Source: an uncultured Sphingomonas sp. (lineage in GTDB: Bacteria; Pseudomonadota; Alphaproteobacteria; Sphingomonadales; Sphingomonadaceae). Taken from it: a stretch of DNA of 64,000 nt. Below are positions 1 through 8,738 of the stretch, one piece after another. A program made the position numbers and the translations under genes. Below the pieces are notes generated by a model, which worked only from the letters and a program-made list of their open reading frames with translations, ran no database searches and was not told the origin of the DNA. Location of the stretch: assembly GCA_946482655.1 (NCBI GenBank), contig CAMLSA010000003.1:1-64000 (forward strand), written 5' to 3'. The number at the start of each line of letters is the position of its first letter. Position 1 is the first letter of the stretch.

Positions 1-1107
1 GAGAAATACGGTAAATATCACAAGCTCAGCATGGCCTTGCTGATTGGCGGCGTGAATATGGGGGATCAGATCGCGGCACTCGAAAAGGGCGTCGACGTGC
101 TGATTGCGACGCCCGGCCGCCTGATGGACCTGTTCCAGCGTGGCAAGATCCTGCTCACCGGATGCAGCCTGCTCGTCATCGACGAGGCCGACCGCATGCT
201 CGATATGGGTTTCATTCCCGATATCGAGGAAATCTGCACCAAACTGCCGGCGCAGCGCCAGACCCTGCTATTCTCGGCGACGATGCCCGCGCCAATCAAG
301 AAGCTGGCTGACAAATTCCTGTCGAACCCCAAGCAGATTGAAGTATCGCGGCCGGCGAGCGCCAATCTCTCGATCGATCAGGCGCTGGTCGAAACCTCGA
401 GCCGCGCCAAACGCGAGACGCTGCGCGACCTGCTAAAAGCGGAAGACGTCACCAGCGCGCTGGTCTTCTCCAACCGCAAGACCACGGTGCGGGATCTCGC
501 GCAGAGCCTCGGCCGGTACGGCTTCCGGGCCGGGCAGATCCACGGCGACATGGAACAGCCCGAGCGGCTGCGCGAGCTCGATCGCTTCAAGAGCGGCGAG
601 GTAAATATCCTGGTGGCCTCGGACGTCGCCGCGCGCGGGCTCGATATCAAGGGGGTCAGCCATGTCTTCAATTTCGACGTGCCCTGGCATCCCGACGATT
701 ATGTCCACCGGATCGGCCGCACCGGACGCGGTGGTGCCACCGGTAAGGCGATCACCCTGGTGACTCCCGAGGATGCCGAGGCGATCGATGCGATCGAGAA
801 GCTCACCGGCCATAAGATCGTCCGCAGCGGCCGTGCCCATCCTGCGCCAGCGGCAAGCGAGGACGCGGTCGAGCCGCGGCCTACGCGCGGCCGCGGCCGG
901 CGCCGCGAGGCCGAAGTCGAGACGGAATCCGCGCCGCCGCGCGAGCCCCGTCCACCGCGTGGACAACAGCGCGACGGCCGCCCGCCCCGCGGCGACAGCC
1001 GTCTGCTACGGGAGGATCAGCGTCCACGTCGCGACGATCGTGACGACGGCCCCGACGAGGGTTGGAACGGTCCGGTGCCGAGCTTCCTCGAGGTTCGGCT
1101 GAACTAG
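1..1107 (+). CDS. rhlE: DEAD-box ATP-dependent RNA helicase, RhlE type (5' end missing)
   Basis: The reading frame is open from base 1, so the N-terminus with the Q motif and Walker A lies outside the window; 368 residues remain. Visible helicase motifs in order are Ib (ATPGR, near residue 40), II (DEAD, 61-64), III (SAT) and VI (HRIGRTGR). The two RecA-like lobes are followed by a low-complexity tail rich in Arg, Pro and Gly, as in RhlE proteins, which use such tails to bind RNA. The family unwinds structured RNA in ribosome assembly or mRNA decay in the cytoplasm. It converges on the phospholipase D gene with a 22-base gap. The family call is firm; RhlE as against another DEAD-box subgroup is probable from motif spacing and the tail. 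Confidence 0.93.
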   Translation, partial: EKYGKYHKLSMALLIGGVNMGDQIAALEKGVDVLIATPGRLMDLFQRGKILLTGCSLLVIDEADRMLDMGFIPDIEEICTKLPAQRQTLLFSATMPAPIKKLADKFLSNPKQIEVSRPASANLSIDQALVETSSRAKRETLRDLLKAEDVTSALVFSNRKTTVRDLAQSLGRYGFRAGQIHGDMEQPERLRELDRFKSGEVNILVASDVAARGLDIKGVSHVFNFDVPWHPDDYVHRIGRTGRGGATGKAITLVTPEDAEAIDAIEKLTGHKIVRSGRAHPAPAASEDAVEPRPTRGRGRRREAEVETESAPPREPRPPRGQQRDGRPPRGDSRLLREDQRPRRDDRDDGPDEGWNGPVPSFLEVRLN

Positions 1108-1129
1108 CCTGCCGATCCGCCGGGGAGGG

Positions 1130-2692
1130 TCAATCGTCGTGCCCGGTGGTCGCATCCCACAGCTTGCGGAATTTGCGCCGCCACCGTCCGCGATTGCGCT
1201 CACGGCGCTTGCGGCGGCGGATGCGGATGGTTTCGATCAGCTGGCGGGTGCCTCGCCGCAGGAAGCCCCGGAACAAGCCTCGGTTAGACAGAGGCTCCCA
1301 GCGTTCGTCAACCGACTCCGGGTCAAGCAATTCGCTCGTACCGATAGCGAGGCTCGCATCGCCCCACTCGCCCGGCTCGAACTCGATCAGCGTCTTGCCG
1401 CGCCCGCGCAGGCATTCGATCGCACCGATAAGCGACCCGGTCTGCCGATAAGCGTCCTGGACTATTTCGGGAGTGGTGCCGAGATGTTCGGCCATCAGCC
1501 TTTCGCGAAGCCGGCTGATCGCGGGGTCCGGTTCATGGCCGGTGCCGCTGCACAGCGCGATATCGCATTCGCTGTCGAGGCCCATCGAACGGTTGTTCAT
1601 GTTCGATGAGCCGACCCGAAGGATGCGATCGTCGACGATCATCAGCTTCGAATGGACATAGATCGGCTTCCCGCCGCTGGTCACCGGCGTGTAGATCTGG
1701 AAGCGATCATACTTGTCGATATGGGCGAGCGCGTAGAACAGGGCCGCGCGGGCGCTGCCCATCGCGGCTTCCTGCAGCCATCCATCGGCGCTGATCGGGT
1801 TCACGATGATGACTTCCGGGCCGTTGCGCTCGGTCAGCCGCTGCGCGAGCGCCTCGGCGACGCGGCGCGACGCGAAATATTGGTTATCGGCATAGATGAA
1901 GCGCTGCGCACGCTCGATCATGTCGATATAGAGTTGTTCGATCTCGCGGATCTCCTCGATCCCCTCCTGCTTCGGCACGGTACGGGAAATCGCGACCGGG
2001 TGGTCCGAGAAAAGCGGCACGACACCGTCGGGCCAGAGGCCGCCATGCCGCGCCGGTTCGGGCAGTTGCCGACGGGTGGCGCGGCGCCAGCGCTCGCGGG
2101 CGAGCTCGCCCAGCGCGGCAGCGGCATCGCCCTCGATCAGCCCGGCCGTATCGTGCCAGGGCATATAGGGCCTGCCGCCCGGCAGCCTGCGGCGCGGATC
2201 GTCGTCGCGGTGCTCGGGCGTGTCCCAGCGGTCCGACGTCATGTCGATCCCGCCGCACAAGGCGATGCTGTCGTCGATCACCAGGATCTTCTGATGATGC
2301 GTCGCCCCGATCGGGTGGCTGCTGTCGAAACGGATCGACACATGCCGCACCAGCTTCCAGCGGGCGAGGGTGAAGATTGAAAACCCTCTCGCCAGCATCT
2401 TGAGGAAACCCATGTTCCAGATCAGCAGGTTGATCCGCAGATCGGGCCGCCGATGCGCGAGCCAGGGAATGAAATCCGCAAGACAGTTGGGCGCTTCGTC
2501 ATCTCCATTCTCGGGATCGAGCAAAATCCGTGGATCCACATCCCATCCTACCAGCAGGATCTGCTCGCGGGCCTGAAGCATCGCATCACGCGCGATCCGG
2601 AAATAATCGGCGGCGTCGACGATGACCGACATTCGAGAGGCTTTCTCGATCCGCCAGCAGTTCGATCCGGTCTGGAAGATTTCGCTCGGCAT
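1130..2692 (-). CDS. phospholipase D superfamily protein, cardiolipin-synthase-like
   Basis: 520 residues with two HKD motifs, the signature of the PLD superfamily. The first is H133-x-K135 followed by an Asp at about 141, the second H347-x-K349 with D354. The short stretches GGIDM and GSSNMNNRS after each motif are typical of PLD and cardiolipin-synthase-like enzymes, which transfer a phosphatidyl group through a phospho-histidine intermediate at the membrane. I see no clear transmembrane segments at the N-terminus, unlike classical ClsA, so it resembles the PLD-like hydrolase/transphosphatidylase branch. The C-terminal 40 residues are very Arg-rich. Substrate, phospholipid or other phosphodiester, cannot be read from the sequence. 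Confidence 0.88.
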   Translation of the reverse strand: MPSEIFQTGSNCWRIEKASRMSVIVDAADYFRIARDAMLQAREQILLVGWDVDPRILLDPENGDDEAPNCLADFIPWLAHRRPDLRINLLIWNMGFLKMLARGFSIFTLARWKLVRHVSIRFDSSHPIGATHHQKILVIDDSIALCGGIDMTSDRWDTPEHRDDDPRRRLPGGRPYMPWHDTAGLIEGDAAAALGELARERWRRATRRQLPEPARHGGLWPDGVVPLFSDHPVAISRTVPKQEGIEEIREIEQLYIDMIERAQRFIYADNQYFASRRVAEALAQRLTERNGPEVIIVNPISADGWLQEAAMGSARAALFYALAHIDKYDRFQIYTPVTSGGKPIYVHSKLMIVDDRILRVGSSNMNNRSMGLDSECDIALCSGTGHEPDPAISRLRERLMAEHLGTTPEIVQDAYRQTGSLIGAIECLRGRGKTLIEFEPGEWGDASLAIGTSELLDPESVDERWEPLSNRGLFRGFLRRGTRQLIETIRIRRRKRRERNRGRWRRKFRKLWDATTGHDD

Positions 2693-2869
2693 TCCCCGCC
2701 CGTATAGCTGAACGGGTCACTGCTGCACCCGTAACGTTCGGCCTCTCAACGCGCCGCCGCCCGCTTCGTTGCCACCCGATTTCCTAACCTATGTTGGGAA
2801 CTGTTGCAGTTGGTGCGCGTTGGGTTCTGATTGTAGTTGTACCGACCGCTTGTCGCAGACCGGGGGACC

Positions 2870-4813
2870 ATGAATCCAAGGCAAAGGTGGTTGGATGAAA
2901 GCACCGAAGACGGTCGCTACCGTCTGCTGGTGGAATCGATTACCGATTATGCGATCTACCTGCTCGACCCCCAGGGGCGCGTGGTCAATTGGAACGCCGG
3001 TGCCCAGCGCTTCAAGGGATATTCGGCCGACGACATCATCGGGCAGAATTTTTCCCGCTTCTACCGCGAGCAGGACCGCGAGGAGGGATTGCCGGGGCGG
3101 GCGCTCCAGATCGCGGCCACCGAGGGCAAGTTCGAGGCCGAAGGGTGGCGCGTCCGCAAGGATGGGTCGACATTCTGGGCTCATGTCGTCATCGATCCGG
3201 TCCGCGACGAAAACGGTCAGTTGTTGGGTTTCGCCAAAATCACGCGCGACCTCAGCGAACGGATCGAGGCCGAAGCGACGCTGAAGCGTAGTGAGGAACA
3301 ATTCCGGCTGCTCGTCCAGAGCGTCACCGATTACGCCATTTTCATGCTCGATCCCGAGGGAAGGGTGTCGAGCTGGAACCCCGGCGCCCAGCGGATCAAG
3401 GGCTATATGCCCTCCGAGATCATCGGAGAACATTTCTCGCGATTCTACACCGACGAAGATCTCGCCGCCGAAGAGCCACGCCGCGCCCTCGAGACGGCAG
3501 AATGCGAAGGCCGGTTTTCAAAGGAGGGCTGGCGACGCCGCAAGGACGGCAGCCACTTCTGGGCGAGCGTCGTGATCGATCCCATCCGGGACGATCGAGG
3601 CAAATTGATCGGCTTTGCCAAGATCACCCGCGATCTCACCGAGCGCGAGCAGGCACAGCGCGAACTCGAACAGGCCCGCGAAGCGCTGTTCCAGTCGCAG
3701 AAGATGGACGCGATCGGCCAGCTTACCGGGGGCGTCGCTCATGATTTCAACAATCTGCTGATGGCTGCACTGAGCAGCCTCGAGTTGCTCCGCAAGCGAA
3801 TGCCCGAAGATCCCCAGGCGCTCCGCCTGCTCGACAACGCGGTGGAAGCCGCGCATCGCGGCGCGAGCTTGACCCAGCGGATGCTCGCCTTTGCCCGGCG
3901 TCAGGATCTCAATCCGACGCGTGTGGAGATTCCCGCCCTTGTCCATGGCATGGCCGATCTGATCAAGCGCTCGCTGGGGCCGGCGATCTCGATCGATGCC
4001 AGGTTCCCGCTCCGCCTCGACGCAGTCGTCGTCGACGTCAACCAGCTCGAGATGGCACTGCTGAATCTTGTCGTGAACGCGCGCGATGCCATGCCCCACG
4101 GAGGAGCGATCACGATTGCCGCGAAGGAGCATGTCGTGAGCGAGGGTCAATATAAGGACCTGCAGCCGGGGCATTATGTGAGTCTCAGCGTCATTGATGA
4201 CGGTGAAGGCATGGATGCCACGACCCTTAGTCGCGCGATGGAGCCGTTCTTCACTACCAAGGGAATTGGCAAAGGCACCGGCCTCGGCCTATCGATGGTG
4301 CACGGCCTCGCCGAACAGTCTGGTGGCCGGTTCGTGATCGAGAGCGAGCCGGGCAGGGGCACCACCGCGTCCCTATGGCTTCCGATTGCCGACAAGCAGC
4401 AGACCTTGCCCGCCAGGGTCCTGAACGAGGCGGCCGCCCCCGCGCGTACTCGCCCCCTCACCATACTCGCCGTGGACGACGATGCGCTGGTATTGATGAA
4501 TACGGTGGCCTTGCTCGAAGACCTTGGACATCGGGTATTCGAGGCGTGGTCGGGCGAAGAGGCGCTGGAGATATTCGAACGCGAGCCCGGTATAGACCTT
4601 GTCGTCACAGACCAGGCGATGCCGAACATGACGGGCATCCAGTTGGCCGAACTTGTGCTTGCCAGGCGACCGGATCTGCCGATTATACTGGCGACGGGTT
4701 ATGGCGAGCTTCCGGCGGGCGCCAATCCCGCCCTGAGCAAGCTCGGCAAACCATTTTCCCAGACCGATCTAGCACGGGCGGTTGCCGAAGCCCTTCCAAC
4801 AGGAGGGGCATGA
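2870..4813 (+). CDS. hybrid sensor histidine kinase, PAS-PAS-HisKA-HATPase-REC
   Basis: 647 residues from the ATG at 2870, which has a GGGGGA five bases upstream; the frame also allows a TTG at 2837 with no ribosome site. Two PAS domains, about residues 20-130 and 145-255, are near duplicates (both contain TDYAI, FSRFY, EGWR and GFAKITRDL), so they probably arose by tandem duplication. A dimerisation helix with the phospho-accepting H291 (GGVAHDFNN) follows, then an ATPase domain with N box (NLVVNARDAM) and G boxes (GEGMD, GTGLGLSMV), and a C-terminal receiver with acidic DDD near the start and probable phospho-acceptor D581. No transmembrane segment is seen, so it is a cytoplasmic sensor. 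No output-domain regulator is adjacent; the cognate partner is unknown. Confidence 0.93.
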   Translation: MNPRQRWLDESTEDGRYRLLVESITDYAIYLLDPQGRVVNWNAGAQRFKGYSADDIIGQNFSRFYREQDREEGLPGRALQIAATEGKFEAEGWRVRKDGSTFWAHVVIDPVRDENGQLLGFAKITRDLSERIEAEATLKRSEEQFRLLVQSVTDYAIFMLDPEGRVSSWNPGAQRIKGYMPSEIIGEHFSRFYTDEDLAAEEPRRALETAECEGRFSKEGWRRRKDGSHFWASVVIDPIRDDRGKLIGFAKITRDLTEREQAQRELEQAREALFQSQKMDAIGQLTGGVAHDFNNLLMAALSSLELLRKRMPEDPQALRLLDNAVEAAHRGASLTQRMLAFARRQDLNPTRVEIPALVHGMADLIKRSLGPAISIDARFPLRLDAVVVDVNQLEMALLNLVVNARDAMPHGGAITIAAKEHVVSEGQYKDLQPGHYVSLSVIDDGEGMDATTLSRAMEPFFTTKGIGKGTGLGLSMVHGLAEQSGGRFVIESEPGRGTTASLWLPIADKQQTLPARVLNEAAAPARTRPLTILAVDDDALVLMNTVALLEDLGHRVFEAWSGEEALEIFEREPGIDLVVTDQAMPNMTGIQLAELVLARRPDLPIILATGYGELPAGANPALSKLGKPFSQTDLARAVAEALPTGGA

Positions 4814-4924
4814 TGATGAGGAGCGGAGGAGCGGGAGACCGCCGAACGCGTGAAGCGGATACTTGTTCGAGCCGGTCTTGATCCAGCCTGATACGCGTCC
4901 TCGTGACGCATGCCGGCCAGCCAT

Positions 4925-6175
4925 TCACTGCCCGCCTTCGACGGCTTCGAGGAAGGCATCCGCCGAGCTCGACCAGCCATGCCGGCGCGCATGGGCGAGC
5001 CCGCCCGCGGCAAGCCGCTCACGAAGTGCGCCATCGCCCAGCAGCTTGCGGATCGCGGCGGCGACCGCTTCGGGATCGTCACCGTCGACGAGCAACCCGG
5101 TCTCGCCATCGACGATCGCATCGACCGCACCCCCTGCGCGGCCGCCGATCACCGGCTTGCCGCAGGCATTGGCCTCGAGAAAGATCAGGCCGAATCCCTC
5201 GGTATCCCCGTCGGGAAGCGTCCGGTTCGGCATGGCCAAGGCGGTGCACCCCCGGTAGAGCCGAACGAGTTCGGCATCGTCGACGCTGCCGAGGAAATCG
5301 GTGCGGTCCGCCATTCCGAGATATTCGGCCTGCGCCTTGAGCCCGGCCTCCTCCGGCCCCTTGCCGGCGATTTTGAGCCGATAGCCCGGGAAATCGGCCG
5401 CGACGCGGGCGAAGCCCTCGATCAACCGGTCGAAGCCTTTACGTTCTATCAATCGGCCGACCCCGAGGAGAAAGGGTTCGCTGCTCGTACCGGGGGTGAA
5501 ACGATCGAGGTCGACGCCCGGCGTGACCAGGCGAATGCGGTCCGCCGCCACGCCGAAATCGCCGATGAGACGATCCCGGGTGAAGCTGGATACCGCGAGC
5601 ACCCGGTCGCTCGATCTCAGCGCGAGCCCACGAAGCCGGGCGAGGCGATTATAGCCGGTCTGCACGACCTCTTCGCCATGCGTATATATGACAATCCGCC
5701 AGGGTGTGAGCAGGCCGAGCAAGATCGCCAGCCAACCCAGTCCCTGCAATTCGCCGATAACGATGGTCCTCGCGCCCAGGCGTATCCCGGTGAACACCAC
5801 CGCCGCGAACGCGACGAACATCACGGGCATGTCGATCAGGATCAGATCGAACGGGCCGATACGCCGTCTGACCGCCTCGATCCTTGGCGGGCGCAGCCAA
5901 GCGATGCGGCGTATTGGGTAGCTTTTCGCCGCATCGCTGGTCTCCCAATCGGGGACCGGTTTGCCCTCGTCGGGATCACGCCAGGCGCTCAGCACATGGA
6001 CATGGGGCGCGGCGTGGCGCGCGATCCGATCATAGACCGTCGGCGTCCCGCCGATCAGCGGTGGCACCATGTTGGTGACCAGCAGTATCGGGGTGGCGCG
6101 GCTCAATGTTCGGCGACCATCCGCCGCGAGACAGTCCTCGCCATTGCGCCGCCGCTCGTGTCCAACAGATATCAT
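4925..6175 (-). CDS. glycosyltransferase family 4 protein
   Basis: 416 residues with the GT-B fold of GT4 retaining glycosyltransferases. The N-terminal domain carries PPLIGGTPTVYDRI, a typical glycine-rich acceptor-side loop. The C-terminal domain has GVGRLIERKGFDRLI and then an E-x7-E type donor-binding region (PDGDTEGFGLIFLEANACG), the GT4 signature for nucleotide-sugar binding. The family builds exopolysaccharide, lipopolysaccharide or glycolipids at the cytoplasmic face of the inner membrane. The ATG at 6175 has a GAAGG directly against it, which is too close for an ideal ribosome site; a TTG near codon 23 (TLSRATP) is an alternative start. The gene stands alone, converging on the histidine kinase; donor and acceptor are unknown. 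Confidence 0.9.
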   Translation of the reverse strand: MISVGHERRRNGEDCLAADGRRTLSRATPILLVTNMVPPLIGGTPTVYDRIARHAAPHVHVLSAWRDPDEGKPVPDWETSDAAKSYPIRRIAWLRPPRIEAVRRRIGPFDLILIDMPVMFVAFAAVVFTGIRLGARTIVIGELQGLGWLAILLGLLTPWRIVIYTHGEEVVQTGYNRLARLRGLALRSSDRVLAVSSFTRDRLIGDFGVAADRIRLVTPGVDLDRFTPGTSSEPFLLGVGRLIERKGFDRLIEGFARVAADFPGYRLKIAGKGPEEAGLKAQAEYLGMADRTDFLGSVDDAELVRLYRGCTALAMPNRTLPDGDTEGFGLIFLEANACGKPVIGGRAGGAVDAIVDGETGLLVDGDDPEAVAAAIRKLLGDGALRERLAAGGLAHARRHGWSSSADAFLEAVEGGQ

Positions 6176-6353
6176 CCTTCGTCGCTGATCCTTTTGGGAC
6201 GCTACAATGCCGGCGGGCGCAGGTGAAGCGGGAGTGGCATATTCGTCGGCAGGACCGAGGGCGAGGCGGCAACAGTGTCTCCGTTATCGTTTCGCTGATC
6301 TGCATTAACACGAATTTTCAACGGCTAAGGCCGACCTGCGCTATTGCAGCGCG

Positions 6354-6620
6354 ATGTCGATCATCGAACTCGGCCCGTTACAGGGCGACGCGGCCAAGCC
6401 GGTCTTTCGTGCGTCTGCGGACGGCGCAGACTTCCTGGTCGAATTGGACAGCAGTGCCATGCAAAAACTGGCCGGTGCGGGGATGGGCGCCGACTGGAGG
6501 GGAGCGGTCGAAGGCCAACGGCCTCGAATTCGTACTGCCGTCCAGGAACTCTTCGAAGCCGGCTTTCTGACGCGTGAAACCATGCCGAGGCTATTCCTCA
6601 CCGCGATCGACATATTGTAG
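6354..6620 (+). CDS. small protein, DUF1488-like
   Basis: 88 residues, ATG at 6354, no strong ribosome site. The layout is a beta-rich start (PVFRASADGADFLVELDSSA), then LAG, a polar linker, and a helix with R-x-R-I-x-x-A followed by a final hydrophobic strand. It resembles the small DUF1488 family, whose members keep an arginine-isoleucine helix after a short beta sheet, but the match is by eye and not secure. No function is known. It sits alone between the glycosyltransferase and the Crp operon and marks the apparent end of the core-genome stretch. Codon third positions are GC-rich, supporting coding. Confidence 0.55.
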   Translation: MSIIELGPLQGDAAKPVFRASADGADFLVELDSSAMQKLAGAGMGADWRGAVEGQRPRIRTAVQELFEAGFLTRETMPRLFLTAIDIL

Positions 6621-6648
6621 CAGGGGCCGAGCCTTCGGGGGTGGCGAA

Positions 6649-6840
6649 TCAGCGCTGCCGTCGGGCCTCCTCAGCCACGTCGATCAGATTTTGGCCGATG
6701 CGCATCGCCGCGTCGGGCGTGAGCGTGGCGGTCAGCCCGGGCAAGCCATCGAGTATGACGTAGCCGGCTTCAGCTGTAGCCACGGCCCTCATGCCCTTCG
6801 GCGCACTGGGGGGTGCCAATTCGGGCGTTGCTTCGTCCAT
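6649..6840 (-). CDS. 63-residue protein in an operon with a Crp/Fnr regulator
   Basis: The ATG at 6840 is preceded by a near-perfect AGGAGG six bases upstream, and that ribosome site overlaps the TAG stop of the upstream regulator, so the two genes are co-transcribed and probably translationally coupled. The protein begins with an acidic, Pro/Ala-rich stretch, then a strand-like segment (GYVILDGLPGLTATLTP) and a C-terminal helix (AAMRIGQNLIDVAEEARRQR). The central part resembles small sphingomonad proteins of unknown function that accompany regulators, but I cannot name a family. No membrane segment or metal motif is seen. A longer frame upstream runs antisense-free into the regulator and is not needed. 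Role unknown; an accessory of the neighbouring regulator is the simplest guess. Confidence 0.7.
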   Translation of the reverse strand: MDEATPELAPPSAPKGMRAVATAEAGYVILDGLPGLTATLTPDAAMRIGQNLIDVAEEARRQR

Positions 6841-6850
6841 CGTGCACCTC

Positions 6851-7576
6851 CTACGCTGAGCGGGCGGTGGTTTCGTCAAGATAAAGATAGGTGTCGTCGA
6901 ACTGCCCCCTAGCGGCGAGCAGGTCGGGGCGTGGTATTTCCACGAGTGACGAGCGATAGGTGCACAGACCATCTTCGCGAAGCTGGCGCAATATCCGGTT
7001 GATATGGATACTGGTGACGCCGCAGATCTCGGCGAGATCATTTTGGGTGAGATCGAGCTCGAAGCGGTGGCCGTCGCTCAGGCCGACGGCACGCAACCGG
7101 GCATTGGTTTCGCACAGAAAATGCGCCACCCGGCCCATGGCGTCCAACCGGCCGAGCCGGAACAGCCAGACCCGATGCATCGCGGCGTCGAGCAAGGTCG
7201 CGAACCAGAGCTTACGGCCGAGCTCCAGCTTCGTCATGAGCCGGCCAATTCTCTCATGCGGGATGATCGCGATCGTCGCCTGGGTGACCGAAGCGATATT
7301 ATGCTCAAGATAGCTGAGCGCATAGCTGGGCAGATCGATGAAATCGCCGGTCAGGTGAAGGCCGACCAGCTGGCGCAGGCCATCGCGATCATCGATATAT
7401 CGGCACATGATCCCGTCGAGGACAAGTGCGCTCTGGCGCAGTGGTTCGCCCGCCTCGACCAGCACTGTGCGCGGTGGAATCGTTTTGATGTCGCTTATCG
7501 CGGCTTTGAGTTCGGCGCGCTCGCTCGAATCGAGCGCGACACCGCGTCGCCCCTTTAAAAACTTGTCGGTAATCAT
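6851..7576 (-). CDS. Crp/Fnr family transcriptional regulator
   Basis: 241 residues from the ATG at 7576 (an ATG at 7636 would add 20 residues of no clear family character). The N-terminal cyclic-nucleotide-binding fold shows GEPLRQSALVLDGIMCRY and HLTGDFIDLPSY, a typical effector-domain beta roll; a long dimer helix follows; the C-terminal winged helix contains LTQNDLAEICGVTSIHINRILRQL, a standard Crp recognition helix. The N-terminal cysteine cluster of oxygen-sensing Fnr is absent, so an iron-sulfur sensor is unlikely, and the residues that bind cAMP in Crp are not obvious. It is divergent from a paralogous regulator at 7833-8555, sharing a promoter region with an inverted repeat at 7689-7706. 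The effector is unknown. Confidence 0.9.
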   Translation of the reverse strand: MITDKFLKGRRGVALDSSERAELKAAISDIKTIPPRTVLVEAGEPLRQSALVLDGIMCRYIDDRDGLRQLVGLHLTGDFIDLPSYALSYLEHNIASVTQATIAIIPHERIGRLMTKLELGRKLWFATLLDAAMHRVWLFRLGRLDAMGRVAHFLCETNARLRAVGLSDGHRFELDLTQNDLAEICGVTSIHINRILRQLREDGLCTYRSSLVEIPRPDLLAARGQFDDTYLYLDETTARSA

Positions 7577-7688
7577 CCCTGACGCAGTATTCCCCGCCCC
7601 CCCGGTGGGCCACGCTCGCGACCCTGCCCTTCTCATGTGGAACGTTCTTATCCCGGACCCACAGGATTGAGATTGCCGTAGATTAGTT

Positions 7689-7706
7689 TTGCAGAAGCTT
7701 TTGCAA
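7689..7706. promoter_or_regulatory. inverted repeat in the divergent Crp/Fnr promoter region
   Basis: TTGCA and TGCAA arms separated by 8 bases lie in the 256-base gap between the two divergent Crp/Fnr genes. Crp-family sites are typically two 5-base half-sites with a short spacer, so this is a plausible operator for one or both regulators. Seen: the exact repeat. Inferred: the binding. Confidence 0.35.
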
Positions 7707-7832
7707 CTTCATGATGAATCACGGATTTTTATTGTGCATAACCAACCGTTCGCGGGAACGAGCCGTGAGCGGCATCCGTTCGCAACATGAGTGATTTCCG
7801 GCGACGGCGGCGCGATGCTATGGGGGCGCCTC

Positions 7833-8555
7833 ATGACCATCGAAAAACTGTTGCTGAAGCTGCGCCGCCGCGACGATGTCAGCGCGGAAGAGGAGGGGGT
7901 GTTGCGCGCCATCGTGGGGCCGGTGCAATCCGTCCCGGCCCGCCGCTACGTCGTCCGCGAGGGCGAGCCGCTCAAGCATTCGACGCTGCTCGTCGAGGGG
8001 ATCATGGGCCGGTACAGGGACATGCGCGACGGCCAGCGCCAGATTACCGAACTCCATGTGTCGGGAGATTTCGCCGATCTGCACAGCTTCACGCTAAAGC
8101 GGCTCGACCATGACATATTGGCGCTGACCGACTGCAGCATCAGCTCGGTCTCGCACGACGCGTTGCGCAACGTGACCGAACATTTTCCACACCTGACACG
8201 CCTCTTGTGGTTTTCCACCAATCTGGATGCCGCGATCCACCGTGCATGGGCGGTATCGCTGGGCCGGCGCGATGCGGCCGCCCGCGTCGCGCATTTGGTC
8301 TGCGAGCTCCAGATCAGGCTCCAGATCGTCGGCATGGCCGACGACCAAGGCTATGCGCTCCCCTTGACGCAGGCCGATCTCGCGGAATGCCTGGGGCTGA
8401 CCCCTGTCCATGTAAACCGGGTCCTCAAGGAGCTGCGCGAGCGCGGTCTGCTGACGTTCAGGGGCGGCCAAGTGCGGATCGAGGACGTTGCGGGTCTGCG
8501 GCGGCTCGGCGAATTCACCACCGACTATCTCTATCTCGACAAGTGCCCACGCTGA
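7833..8555 (+). CDS. Crp/Fnr family transcriptional regulator
   Basis: 240 residues from the ATG at 7833; frame-internal GTG (7791) and ATG (7815) starts upstream lack a clear ribosome site. It is a paralogue of the regulator on the opposite side of the gap: GEPLKHSTLLVEGIMGRYRD and HVSGDFADLHSF in the effector domain, a dimer helix, and LTQADLAECLGLTPVHVNRVLKEL as winged helix. No Fnr-type cysteine cluster. It reads towards the first P450 gene, whose start is 183 bases downstream, so it may control that gene or share its transcript. The presence of two sister regulators back to back suggests duplication with later specialisation. Confidence 0.9.
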   Translation: MTIEKLLLKLRRRDDVSAEEEGVLRAIVGPVQSVPARRYVVREGEPLKHSTLLVEGIMGRYRDMRDGQRQITELHVSGDFADLHSFTLKRLDHDILALTDCSISSVSHDALRNVTEHFPHLTRLLWFSTNLDAAIHRAWAVSLGRRDAAARVAHLVCELQIRLQIVGMADDQGYALPLTQADLAECLGLTPVHVNRVLKELRERGLLTFRGGQVRIEDVAGLRRLGEFTTDYLYLDKCPR

Positions 8556-8738
8556 CAACCCTGGGCCGCGGCGCGCTTCGGCCTATGCTGATGGGGCTCC
8601 ATCACCCGCTTTCTTCCCGTTCCGGGGCGGCTTGCTCTTCCGCTGGATCGCGCCTAGCCTCGTTCCGCATGGATTTCCGGCTTCCGGAAGTCTATCGAGC
8701 GGACTGGCTTGTCAAATAAATCAACTCTGGTGGACAGC

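Noticed and set aside
6851..8555. Fnr-type oxygen sensing by the Crp/Fnr pair
   Set aside because: The N-terminal cysteine cluster needed to bind a 4Fe-4S cluster is absent in both proteins.
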